DNA of 64,000 nucleotides from Xenococcaceae cyanobacterium MO_188.B32 (lineage in GTDB: Bacteria > Cyanobacteriota > Cyanobacteriia > Cyanobacteriales > Xenococcaceae): the NCBI GenBank assembly GCA_030065635.1, contig JASJDJ010000013.1, positions 1 to 64,000 on the forward strand, given 5' to 3'. Numbering within the stretch: position 1 is the first letter of the stretch; the number at the start of each line of letters is the position of its first letter. The notes under the pieces were generated by a model. It made no database searches and was not told where the DNA came from. It saw only the letters and a program-made list of their open reading frames with translations. The translations under genes and the position numbers were made by a program. This document shows positions 48,666-57,339 of this stretch, in pieces.

Positions 48666-48877
48666 AAGTCCTAAAACCCTTGTTCTGTAAGGTTTTTACA
48701 ATTTACTCTTTTTTAGGCGAGCAGCTTCGCTGGCACGCAAAGCGTGATCGCAGGTCTTAATTAGCTCAATTGATAAGTTACTCTATCCCCTGTCAGAAGT
48801 AAGTTTTGGCAAAGTCAACTTAGAATCTTTGAAAGGCAGATTACATAAAGGCCATAAAAGTTTTGTCAGTCAACCAG
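48651..48877. repeat. Inverted-repeat-bounded segment next to sulfotransferase fragment
   Basis: CTGATTGACTGACAAAA at the left and TTTTGTCAGTCAACCAG at the right are reverse complements with one mismatch over 17 bases. They flank about 190 bases with no gene. No target duplication is seen. It may be a small mobile element that truncated the neighbouring gene. Confidence 0.5.
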
Positions 48878-49132
48878 CAGTTAGTACAGAATCCTCGCTT
48901 AGTTATCGGCAGAATTTGTGACTTCATTAATATTTCCTTTGAGGAAATCATGCTAGAAAAATATTTAACAACAACCAAAGATATAGTTTTAGAAAATGAG
49001 CCTTGGAAAATGTCACTAGGAGAGCCTATTAGCAATAGAAACGGACGAAAATTCGATAAGTTATTTGCTCCAGAACAGCAATCCTACATTTTAAAAAAAT
49101 TATCAGAAGTTATGATCCAATTAAACTATTAG
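48872..49132 (+). pseudogene. Sulfotransferase, C-terminal fragment
   Basis: LVQNPRLVIGRICDFINISFEE resembles the conserved region of sulfotransferase-family proteins just before the C-terminus. The PAPS-binding N-terminal part is missing, and an inverted repeat lies at the break. Sulfotransferases often accompany polysaccharide clusters, which fits the neighbours. Confidence 0.7.
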
Positions 49133-49212
49133 ATATTCATACCCAATCTAAATATTCTTTATAATTTTTGGAATTTTCTATTGATTTTAGCGTTCGCTGT
49201 TGGTGGTTTCAA

Positions 49213-49257
49213 CTATTTGGATTTTTTTTCTGGTTCTTTAAGGAAAAGGTAATATAA
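49213..49257 (-). pseudogene. C-terminal fragment duplicating the gene at 49517
   Basis: The short frame LYYLFLKEPEKKSK followed by a stop matches FLYYRFLKEPEKKPK near the C-terminus of the intact downstream gene, and the DNA is similar as well. It is the leftover of a second copy. Confidence 0.7.
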
Positions 49258-49277
49258 TATAACAACACATCTAACTC

Positions 49278-49433
49278 TTAATTCACATTTTCCTCCTCAG
49301 AAATACCAGCTTTTCCTAACATTTCTCTCAACTTAGCTACCTCTTGTTCAGCACTTTGCGCTCGTTGACGTTCCTGTTCAGTTTTTTGGCGTTCCTGAGC
49401 AATTTGTTCAGAACCCCATAATACCAGATTTCC
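49278..49433 (-). pseudogene. Uma2-type protein, C-terminal coiled-coil fragment
   Basis: The frame reads SEQIAQERQKTEQERQRAQS, then AEQEVAKLREMLGKAGISEE and a stop. Such Gln/Glu/Arg coiled tails close many cyanobacterial Uma2 proteins. The nuclease domain is absent. Confidence 0.6.
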
Positions 49434-49516
49434 TTCTTTTTTATTTTTTCAACCTGTTCTAGAGAGTGCTAAGTTGAGTTTTCGTAAATCCTTGTGGTTA
49501 GTAGAAGAAGATATCT

Positions 49517-50536
49517 TTATGAGATAGTTAACTGGATTTTTCTGGTTATTTTTTGCCACTTTCTCTTGATTTTTGTTAGTTGACTCGGTGATTTGAGAAC
49601 TTTTGGTTTTTTCTCTGGTTCTTTAAGAAAACGATAGTATAAAAATTCTTCTTTATAACGAATATCTACATCTTCTCCTTGGCATAAACGAGTAAAATCA
49701 GCAGACGAATAGTTCATATAATGAATACGATGAATTGGTTTTAACCCCTGCTCGTTATAGAGGACATTGTCAATATTTACAAAGGGATCGGCATCCGCGC
49801 AGTTACCCGTTCTATCTTTACTATCGGGGCTTAGAGTAAAATTATACAAAGGTCGATCGCAGCGAAAAGTCATATAGTTAAATAAAAAAACATCATCCCA
49901 CCAACCATGTTGATTAATCCATTCAACTTCTCTCTGTTCGATTAACTTATCTGTCATTTCTAATAATTCTTGCTGGTTAAAAAAGCCTTGTTTAGAAGCA
50001 AAAAAACTAGCATCGTGAATTTTGGGACGAATATCGGCTTCTCGATAAGAAGTTGATGCTTCAATTAGTGGAATATTTAAAGCAGCAACAGGAGTTGGTT
50101 TTTTGTGTTCCCAATCATCAAAAACGAAGTCGTAATCTTTGAGTTTTTCCCAAACATCATCTACTGGTTTCATAGCCAGATTGTCGGCTTCATAGAAAAC
50201 AAATTGCTCGAAAATACCATCAAAAGCGACAAATTTTCTTTGTAAATGTCCTTTATACCAATTAGGACGAGATAAACGGCTTTTTCTAGCTCTAGGATGG
50301 GCTGCCCAAACCTGATGGGCAAATTCTTCCCATCTTTGAATAGAATCCCAGTTGTCAAACAGAGTAACGTTTGGTCTATTTTTTAGCTCTTGCTTAACCT
50401 TGTCAAGGCGATCGTTATAAGGAATGATGCAAACGGGAATGTCTGGGCTTACATTTGCTTCAATACTATTGAGCAAGGCTATAAGTTGCTCGTATACGGT
50501 ATCATTTGCCAGTGTGTAAATGCCATAAGCATCCAT
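49517..50536 (-). CDS. Glycosyltransferase-like protein of a cyanobacterial family
   Basis: The 339-residue protein looks like a GT8-type GT-A transferase. It begins YGIYTLANDTVYEQLIALLN, has a VFYEADNLAMKPVDDVW segment in place of the DxD region, and ends in a basic tail. I believe it belongs to the family named after Npun_R2821/Npun_R2823 of Nostoc, but I cannot verify this. Substrate unknown. A degraded copy of its C-terminus lies just downstream. Confidence 0.7.
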   Translation of the reverse strand: MDAYGIYTLANDTVYEQLIALLNSIEANVSPDIPVCIIPYNDRLDKVKQELKNRPNVTLFDNWDSIQRWEEFAHQVWAAHPRARKSRLSRPNWYKGHLQRKFVAFDGIFEQFVFYEADNLAMKPVDDVWEKLKDYDFVFDDWEHKKPTPVAALNIPLIEASTSYREADIRPKIHDASFFASKQGFFNQQELLEMTDKLIEQREVEWINQHGWWDDVFLFNYMTFRCDRPLYNFTLSPDSKDRTGNCADADPFVNIDNVLYNEQGLKPIHRIHYMNYSSADFTRLCQGEDVDIRYKEEFLYYRFLKEPEKKPKVLKSPSQLTKIKRKWQKITRKIQLTIS

Positions 50537-50565
50537 GAAATAGAATCCTCAATGCAATGGTAAAT

Positions 50566-50672
50566 ACTAATTATAACGGCATCGCCGGGAGGGGGCTTGA
50601 AAACGCGCGTTATTCAATTGGGCAGCACAACCAGGGTCTGATTAAGCGGGACTTCCCGCCGTTATAATTAGT
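50566..50672. repeat. 107-bp element with perfect 15-bp terminal inverted repeats
   Basis: ACTAATTATAACGGC (50566-50580) and its exact reverse complement (50658-50672) bound 77 GC-richer bases that contain GGGAGGGGG and GGGACTTCCC. It resembles a short repeat unit or the end of an IS200/IS605-type element. It has no coding capacity. Confidence 0.75.
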
Positions 50673-50876
50673 GCGGGGGAATATCTGTATCCCGACTCCT
50701 ATTGCTCCGCGATAAGGAGCGGGACTTAGCTTCCCCCTAACCCCCTAAAAAGTTAACTTTTTATAGCAGAAATTATTACAGTAATGCTGTATTATATAAT
50801 GCTTTTATAAAAAGATCGATCGAAAACTAATTATTTCATTTAAAGAGAAGAAAAATCTGGATGCGCCCTTTCTGCT

Positions 50877-50951
50877 TTTCTGAGCCTTGTTTTTTGGCTC
50901 ATGAATAATGCAGGTTAACCGAGATTCATCGAACTTGGGCAAAAAGCCCAG
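50877..50951 (+). promoter_or_regulatory. Candidate structured leader upstream of the LivM permease
   Basis: Two hairpins, TGAGCC/GGCTCA (50881-50901) and TTGGGC/GCCCA(G) (50935-50951), lie about 90-160 bases before the permease start, joined by a GC-balanced linker. It could be a leader RNA or a terminator-antiterminator set. No known riboswitch class is recognised. Confidence 0.35.
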
Positions 50952-51041
50952 TAATATCTGATACCTACTTTTGGCTTCGCTAAGGTAAAATCGGCTGCTA
51001 GAAGATTGTTGTCTTTGCAGTTTAGCGACACTAGAGATTAG

Positions 51042-52160
51042 ATGGTTGGTTATCTTGTTTTTATTACGATTTCAACGAGTTTATTTGCCTTATTTGCTTT
51101 AGGTTTAAATTTACAGTGGGGTTTTACTGGTTTAATTAATTTTGGTCACGTAGCTTTTATGACGGTGGGAGCATATGCCACAGTGTTATTAAGTGCTAAA
51201 GGCGTGCCTTTAATTTTGGCTGTTGTTATTGGTGCAGCGATCGCATCTTTGTTAGGTTTACTAATCGGTATTTCTACCCTGAGATTAAGAGAAGATTATT
51301 TAGCTATTGTTACTATTGGTGTTTCCGAATTATTACGCTTAATTGCTCTCAATGAAGAATGGTTGACGAGAGGGGCTTTTGGAATACAACGCTATCCTCT
51401 CCCTTTGGCGAGATTTGAACCTAATCTGATGGGCAAGATTATCCTGATTGGGCTAATTACGTTTTTAGCCATTTTCGCTACTTGGCAACTCTGGCGGGGA
51501 TTACGCAATCAGTGGAGAGAAGGGAAAAAAGTTCAAGGAAAAAGCTATCGACCAACTAAGCTAATCGGTTTAATTATTTGGGGAATAATCGGACTGGCTT
51601 TAATTTTGACAGTATATATTAATGGCTGTCTTGCCCTTTCCAATTACAATTACAAAGCTGGTTTGATGTTGCTAGTGTTGCTGATTTTAGCGTTGGTTTA
51701 TTGGGGATTGCAGGTACTAGTTAAGTCTCCTTGGGGTAGGGTACTCAAAGCAATTCGGGAAGACGAAGAAATTCCCAGGGCATTAGGTAAAAATGTATTT
51801 TGGTATAAATTACAAGCCTTTATGTTGGGTGGAGCGATCGCAGGAGTAGCAGGAGCTTTCTATGCTTGGCAATTAACTACGGTATATCCGAGTAATTTTG
51901 AGCCTTTAGTCACTTTTAATGCCTGGACTATGGTAGTTTTAGGAGGGGCTGGTAACAATGCAGGCGCAGTTTTAGGGGCGATTATTTTCTGGGCTTATGA
52001 TGCTCTTACTCGTGAGTATTTACCTCAATTAGGATTATTAAATAGTACTCAGTTAGGACCATTTAGAATTATGGTCATTGGTTTAATTTTAATGGTATTA
52101 ATGATCTGGCGACCTCAAGGGCTTTTAGGCAAAAAAGAAGAACTTACTTTAGGAAAATAA
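51042..52160 (+). CDS. livM: Branched-chain/neutral amino acid ABC transporter permease (LivM type)
   Basis: The 372-residue membrane protein has eight or more helices. It has the LivM signatures GLNLQWGFTGLINFGHVAFMTVGAYA and LREDYLAIVTIGVSELLRL. The cytoplasmic coupling segment is GRVLKAIREDEEIPRALGKN. A longer loop (about 145-180) is typical of the cyanobacterial Nat neutral amino acid permeases. No LivH, ATPase or binding-protein genes are adjacent, as is usual for the scattered cyanobacterial Nat genes. Confidence 0.92.
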   Translation: MVGYLVFITISTSLFALFALGLNLQWGFTGLINFGHVAFMTVGAYATVLLSAKGVPLILAVVIGAAIASLLGLLIGISTLRLREDYLAIVTIGVSELLRLIALNEEWLTRGAFGIQRYPLPLARFEPNLMGKIILIGLITFLAIFATWQLWRGLRNQWREGKKVQGKSYRPTKLIGLIIWGIIGLALILTVYINGCLALSNYNYKAGLMLLVLLILALVYWGLQVLVKSPWGRVLKAIREDEEIPRALGKNVFWYKLQAFMLGGAIAGVAGAFYAWQLTTVYPSNFEPLVTFNAWTMVVLGGAGNNAGAVLGAIIFWAYDALTREYLPQLGLLNSTQLGPFRIMVIGLILMVLMIWRPQGLLGKKEELTLGK

Positions 52161-52720
52161 CCTTTAACGGCGTTTGGTTACTATTCAACTACCCTAACTT
52201 GCTCCCTATTGGTCGCGCTCAGTTAGGGATTGTATCTGCACTCCACCTCAATTCTAAATATCTCGGAAGATATTTAGCTTTGGTTTCTTCGTGCGACACC
52301 AACTAGTTATAACAATGAGGTATCGCTACCGCGATGTTTTTTCTTAGTCGGCTTTCTGAGGGCGTAAGCGTGAATTGCATTCACGCTGTTGACCGCCCGA
52401 ACCTAACTTGTAGAAGATTAGGGAGGAAAGCCCGACATTAAGTTGAATACAATCCTCAAAAAAAATCTCCCTCTGGGAGAAGTTATAGCTCACCGTCTGA
52501 CTTATGGATTGAACCTCCCATCGCTAAAGCGAGGGATTCCCATATAAACTTATCTCTTAAAAAATATATAGTCTGAAAGTTAACAACAAAATAAGAAAAT
52601 TTTAAAATAATCAAAATTAAACTGAGATAAGAAATCATAACTGCTTCAATACCTTATATTGATTAAATTCAGATAGTTTTCCTAACCGATAATTTAATCA
52701 TAGTTAACGTATCTTCTTTT
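52161..52720. other. Non-coding region with IS200/IS605 right-end-like relic
   Basis: About 560 bases carry several hairpins, such as GCGTGAATTGCATTCACGC near 52367-52386 and AAATATCT/AGATATTT near 52255. On the minus strand a GGAATCCCTCGC...GCGATGGGAGG hairpin (about 52514-52541) followed by TTCAA looks like the right end of a TnpB-bearing element. No tnpB remains. The 180 bases before the methyltransferase are very AT-rich and presumably hold its promoter. Confidence 0.45.
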
Positions 52721-53650
52721 ATGACTATTACTCAGATTAATCCAAAAATAGGTTTAGCCTCTCGTTTAGTTAACACGATTCTGGCGATCGAACCCTTAGC
52801 AAAGTTTGCTAAAACAAGAGCGCGGAATATGATGATTAAAAGGGCAGAATCTATTGGCGTACCTTGGCGAGAAAACGTTAAAAAACTGGGCGATCGCAAC
52901 TGGGAACGAGAAATAGCTGCGGTGGAAAATCGGCAACTCCAATATCCAGATTATTATCTAACTTCTTTCCATGCTTACGAAACAGGCAATCTTAGTTGGA
53001 AAGCTGCTTGGGAAGTAGAATCGGCTGCTTATGCAGTTCACGCTAAGATCTGGTCAGAAGGAGATATACAAGGTGATTCTCAGCTACGACAAAGCTATCA
53101 TCAAATTTTACAAGAACAATTAAAGATTGAGCCAGACTCTATTTTAGATTTAGGTTGTGGAGTGGGCATGAGTAGTTTTGCTCTTCAAGAAATTTATCCT
53201 CAAGCTGAGATTACTGGAGTCGATTTATCTCCCTATTTTTTAGCTGTAGCTAAATATCGCGCTCGAGAAAAAGCCAAACCAGTCAACTGGGTACACGCTG
53301 CTGCTGAATCAACTGGATTACCTTCTGCTAGTTTCGATCTAGTTTCAGCTTGTTTGATGTTTCACGAATTACCACAAACCGCAGCAAAAGAAATATTAAT
53401 TGAAGCCCGCCGTTTATTGCGTCCAGGAGGCTATTTTGCCATTATGGATATGAATCCGCGATCGCTCATATTTCAAAAAATGCCTCCATTTGTTCTTACC
53501 TTACTCAAAAGCACCGAACCCTATTTAGATCAGTATTTTACTCTAGATATAAAATCAGCCTTGATAGAAGCTGGATTTTCAAATCCTAATATTACTGTTA
53601 ATAGTCCTCGTCATCGCACAATTGTTACTAGAGTAATTGGTAAATTATAA
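52721..53650 (+). CDS. Class I SAM-dependent methyltransferase
   Basis: A Rossmann methyltransferase domain (about residues 135-250) has motif I ILDLGCGVGMSSF, the acidic end of strand 2 in TGVDLSP and post-motif LRPGGYFAIMDMNPR. A long N-terminal extension of about 130 residues precedes it. The substrate is unknown; small-molecule or lipid/quinone-type acceptors are common for this subgroup. It appears monocistronic. Confidence 0.9.
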   Translation: MTITQINPKIGLASRLVNTILAIEPLAKFAKTRARNMMIKRAESIGVPWRENVKKLGDRNWEREIAAVENRQLQYPDYYLTSFHAYETGNLSWKAAWEVESAAYAVHAKIWSEGDIQGDSQLRQSYHQILQEQLKIEPDSILDLGCGVGMSSFALQEIYPQAEITGVDLSPYFLAVAKYRAREKAKPVNWVHAAAESTGLPSASFDLVSACLMFHELPQTAAKEILIEARRLLRPGGYFAIMDMNPRSLIFQKMPPFVLTLLKSTEPYLDQYFTLDIKSALIEAGFSNPNITVNSPRHRTIVTRVIGKL

Positions 53651-53789
53651 CTGAGACCCAAACTCATAAAATATTAGTTATAAAAGATCGAGAAGTGACG
53701 AATTAAGCTCTACAGTTAAATCAAAAGATAACTTAATTTTGTCAAAATATTAGAGCTTAATTCGTTTAACAAATTACCAATCGCAAATA

Positions 53790-56042
53790 ATGAACTCATC
53801 TAATGGCAATTCAACCAACAGTAGTCCTATTATCGACTCCAACGATCGAGAAAGTCGGATTCGTATCTTGGTAGTAGACGATCAGAAAATGATTCGAGAA
53901 GGGCTCAAAGCTCTAATTAAAACCGAGATGGACCTCGAAGTAGTAGATACTGCTGACAATGGCGAAGATGCTCTTAAGAAAGTAGAAACTCTTCAACCAG
54001 ACATTGTTCTGATGGATATGGAAATGCCTGGTATGGATGGAATGAGTGCAACAAGAGCCATCTGTCAAAAGTTCAAAGATGTTCGAGTTCTAGTCTTGAG
54101 TACTTACGATCGCCAAGAATATGTATCTCGTTCTTTAGGTGCAGGGGCAATGGGATATCTTCTCAAGGGAACCCCAGCCAAAGAACTTACCGATGCCATT
54201 AGATCGGTTCATCGTGGTTATGCTCAAATAGGTCCCGGAGCATATCAAAAATTACCTTTAGACCCCAATGTTCAGGAACCGCAAACTCCACCAAGTCCTG
54301 CCAATATACTGAGTAAAACTAAACCTGCCACTCCTCAAGTCAATCCAAAAGAAGAAGGTTCATTAATTTCTACTAAACAATCAGACAGCAAATCTACGTT
54401 AGCTGTCAAAAATAAATCTCCTTTGGCTCGGAGAAAATTCGAGCAGACAGTTATTTTAAGACAATCTCCTAAGTGGTCGCGGGCGATTATTTGGGCAGTT
54501 ATGGGAGTAACAACCTTTGCTGTTCTCTGGTCGGCAGTAGCAAAAATCGAACTAGTAGTTCCTACTCGTGGTCAGCTTAAACCTGTAGGCAAAGTCAAAG
54601 AAATACAAGTACCAACTAATGGTGTAGTCAAAGAAGTCTTTGTAGAAGATGGGGAAAAGGTTGAAAAAGGTGAATTACTATTTAGTTTAGACTCTACCGC
54701 CTCAAAAGCAGAACTAGAATCTGCCAAAGAAATTTTGCAATCTTTATCTCAGGAAAATAAGCTATATAAAGCTTTAATGGACAATTCTATTAGTAGCGAT
54801 AATCTAGATGAAATGATTGCTAAGTTAGAACTCCCTAGAGAAGTTGTCTTGTTATCTCGCAATAGAACTGAATTGGTTGAAGAAAATCAGCTATTTAGGG
54901 CTGAATTAGGATTGCCTCTTGAAAGAAAACTAAGTCCCGAACAAATCTCTAGGTTACAAGCTGCTCAACAAGAGTTAAAATCCCGTACAGCAGCAGCTAG
55001 GCTAGAAGTAGAACAACTAGAAAAACAACTCAATCAAAATCAAATACAATTAGCCGATACCAGAAAACAATTAGCTACTGCTAGAGTCGTATTAGCAGAA
55101 ATTAAGCAACGCAATGATGAGTACATAAAACAAGCAGAGGCAAGCCTAGAAATCGAGCGCGGTATTGTTGATTCTATTGAACCTCTGGTTCGAGAAGGGG
55201 CTTTATCTGAATTCCAATTAAAAACACGGCAACAGCAATTAAATGACCGTTACGCGCAAATTGTAGAGCAAAAAGCTAGCGGAACTATCGAATACGACCG
55301 CCAGCAACAAGAAATAAAAACTCTGTTGGCAGAGATCGACCGTTTGCTCGAAGAACAAAAACGCTTAAATTTAGATATAGCTCAAGCTAGAGAAGAATTG
55401 CTCAACACAACATCTCTTTCGGAAAAAAATATTAGGGATAAAATTGCAGAGAATAAAAAGAGTATTGCTCAAATTGATAGTCAACTAAATAAAACTATTA
55501 TTGAAAATAATAAGCGTATTGCAGAAACAAAAAGTCAAATTAGTCGCGCCGAACAAAATTTGAGATATCAAGAATTTCGTTCTCCTGTAGATGGCACGGT
55601 TTTCGATTTAAAAGCTTTTCCTGGTTATGTACCACCTACTGGACAAGCAGCATCTACACAACCAGTCCTTAAAATTGTTCCTGATAATTATGTAGTAGCT
55701 GAAGTTTTTATTCCTGCTAAAGATATTGGTTTTGTGGAAAAAGGTATGGTTGCTGATGTAAGAATAGATACTTTTGATTTTAGCGAATTTGGCGATGTTA
55801 AAGGAAAAGTGCATTCTATTGCTTCAGATGCTCTAGAACCAGACCAAAATTACCAATTTTTCCGCTTTCCTGCCCAAATCGAGTTAGAGCAACAATATAT
55901 TGATATTCGGGGTAAAAATTTTCCGCTTCAGTCGGGTATGTCTATTAGTGCTAATATTAGAATCCGAGAAGACAGAACTGTACTAAGTTTATTTACAGGA
56001 AGATTAAAGAAAGGGGCAGACAATTTCAAAAAACTAGAATAG
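53790..56042 (+). CDS. Receiver domain fused to HlyD-type membrane fusion protein
   Basis: The 750-residue protein starts with a full NarL-type receiver domain (about 23-145): Asp30/Asp31, phospho-acceptor Asp76 in LMDMEMPG, Ser104/Thr105 and Lys126 in LLKGT. A Pro/Lys-rich linker (about 155-225) leads to one transmembrane helix (about 230-251). A HlyD adaptor follows, with a first lipoyl half-motif GVVKEVFVEDGEKVEKGELLFSL (split 275-297), a long coiled coil (about 310-590), and a second lipoyl half (RSPVDGTVFDL) and beta-barrel to the end. The receiver would face the cytoplasm and the adaptor the periplasm. No ABC transporter or kinase gene is adjacent. The frame is continuous, so it is a true fusion in this sequence. 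Confidence 0.93.
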   Translation: MNSSNGNSTNSSPIIDSNDRESRIRILVVDDQKMIREGLKALIKTEMDLEVVDTADNGEDALKKVETLQPDIVLMDMEMPGMDGMSATRAICQKFKDVRVLVLSTYDRQEYVSRSLGAGAMGYLLKGTPAKELTDAIRSVHRGYAQIGPGAYQKLPLDPNVQEPQTPPSPANILSKTKPATPQVNPKEEGSLISTKQSDSKSTLAVKNKSPLARRKFEQTVILRQSPKWSRAIIWAVMGVTTFAVLWSAVAKIELVVPTRGQLKPVGKVKEIQVPTNGVVKEVFVEDGEKVEKGELLFSLDSTASKAELESAKEILQSLSQENKLYKALMDNSISSDNLDEMIAKLELPREVVLLSRNRTELVEENQLFRAELGLPLERKLSPEQISRLQAAQQELKSRTAAARLEVEQLEKQLNQNQIQLADTRKQLATARVVLAEIKQRNDEYIKQAEASLEIERGIVDSIEPLVREGALSEFQLKTRQQQLNDRYAQIVEQKASGTIEYDRQQQEIKTLLAEIDRLLEEQKRLNLDIAQAREELLNTTSLSEKNIRDKIAENKKSIAQIDSQLNKTIIENNKRIAETKSQISRAEQNLRYQEFRSPVDGTVFDLKAFPGYVPPTGQAASTQPVLKIVPDNYVVAEVFIPAKDIGFVEKGMVADVRIDTFDFSEFGDVKGKVHSIASDALEPDQNYQFFRFPAQIELEQQYIDIRGKNFPLQSGMSISANIRIREDRTVLSLFTGRLKKGADNFKKLE

Positions 56043-56089
56043 ATGGTTTTTTAAGTGTATAAAATCAAAAAACTGTCTATTCATAAAGG

Positions 56090-56104
56090 CTTGGCAATGC
56101 CAAG
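56090..56104 (+). terminator. Weak terminator hairpin after the fusion gene
   Basis: CTTGG and CCAAG flank CAATG, followed by a T-rich stretch, 48 bases after the stop codon. Confidence 0.4.
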
Positions 56105-56139
56105 TCTTTCAATTTGTTATTCTTAATAAATCATTATTT

Positions 56140-57297
56140 ATGCAAATATTTATTAGCACGGGAGAAGTTTCTGGAGATTTACAGGGAGCAATGCTAATTG
56201 AGGCTCTCCAAAAACAAGCAAGAGCAAGGAAAATAGATTTGAATATTGTTGCTTTGGGTGGCGATCGCATGGCAGCAGCAGGAGCTAAAATACTAGCTAA
56301 TACTACTACTATTGGTTCAGTTGGTTTTTTAGAAGCTTTACCTTTTATTCTTCCTACTCTAAAAATTCAACGGCAAACTAAACGATATTTGCAAAGCAAT
56401 CCCCCTGATGTTGTAGTTTTAATCGATTATCCGGGTTCTAATTTAATTATTGGCAATTATGTCCATAAATACTTACCTCAAATCCCTATAATTTATTACA
56501 TTGCTCCTCAAGATTGGGCAGTACCCATGTTAGGTAATGCGCCAAAAATTGTCAAAATAGTGACTAAGCTTTTAGCTATTTTTCCAGAAGAGGCAAACTA
56601 TTTTAAGCAAAAAAATATTGATGTTACTTGGGTTGGTCATCCTTTACTAGATAAAATGGCAACATCTCTAGATAGAGAAACAGCCAGAAAGTTACTAGGC
56701 ATAAACTCAAAAAAAAAGGTAATTACATTACTACCTGCATCTCGTCATCAAGAAATAAAATATTTACTACCAGTAATTTGCCAAGCAGCTAGAGAATTAC
56801 AAGCTAAATTATCCGATATTCATTACTTAATACCCGTTTCTTTATCTATCTATCGTCAGGCGATCGTCGATGCTGTAACAACTTATAATCTATCGGCAAC
56901 TATTTTAGAGGGAAAAACCTTAGAAGCGATCGCTGCTACCGATCTAGCCATTACTAAATCTGGTACGGTTAACTTAGAGATTGCCTTGCTTAATGTACCT
57001 CAGGTAGTACTATATCGCATCAATCCTTTTACTGCTTGGATTGCCCGCAATTTACTAGGATTTTCTGTTCCTTTGATGTCACCACCGAATTTAGTAGTCC
57101 AGAAAAAGATAGTACCAGAATTACAACAAGAAGAAGCCACAGCAGAAAGAATTATCGAAGAATCTTTAGATTTATTAGAAAATAAAGTTAAAAGAGAGCA
57201 AATATTGGCAGATTACAAAAATATGCGTTTTTTGTTAGGAGAAGTAGGGGTATGCGATCGCGCTGCGGATGCAATTCTGCAAATTGCTAATAATTAA
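56140..57297 (+). CDS. lpxB: Lipid-A-disaccharide synthase
   Basis: LpxB joins 2,3-diacyl-GlcN-1-P with UDP-diacyl-GlcN to form the lipid A disaccharide at the inner membrane. It starts with STGEVSGDLQGAMLIEAL and holds the YIAPQDWAVP, LLPASRHQEI and ATDLAITKSGTVNLEIAL motifs of GT family 19. The length of 385 is typical. It follows the fusion gene on the same strand, but a hairpin between them suggests separate transcripts. Confidence 0.95.
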   Translation: MQIFISTGEVSGDLQGAMLIEALQKQARARKIDLNIVALGGDRMAAAGAKILANTTTIGSVGFLEALPFILPTLKIQRQTKRYLQSNPPDVVVLIDYPGSNLIIGNYVHKYLPQIPIIYYIAPQDWAVPMLGNAPKIVKIVTKLLAIFPEEANYFKQKNIDVTWVGHPLLDKMATSLDRETARKLLGINSKKKVITLLPASRHQEIKYLLPVICQAARELQAKLSDIHYLIPVSLSIYRQAIVDAVTTYNLSATILEGKTLEAIAATDLAITKSGTVNLEIALLNVPQVVLYRINPFTAWIARNLLGFSVPLMSPPNLVVQKKIVPELQQEEATAERIIEESLDLLENKVKREQILADYKNMRFLLGEVGVCDRAADAILQIANN

Positions 57298-57339
57298 GTT
57301 GGAACAACTTAAGACTTTTGGGGTATTTTTGACCATAAA

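Noticed and set aside
48700-48760. tRNA-like paired segments near AGCAGCTTCGCTGGCACGCA
   Set aside because: The pairing does not form a cloverleaf and no T-loop consensus is present. It looks like a common palindromic repeat.
1-56042. RTX protein at the left edge as the substrate of the receiver-HlyD fusion
   Set aside because: They lie about 53 kb apart with no exporter gene in between, so the link has no support in the sequence.
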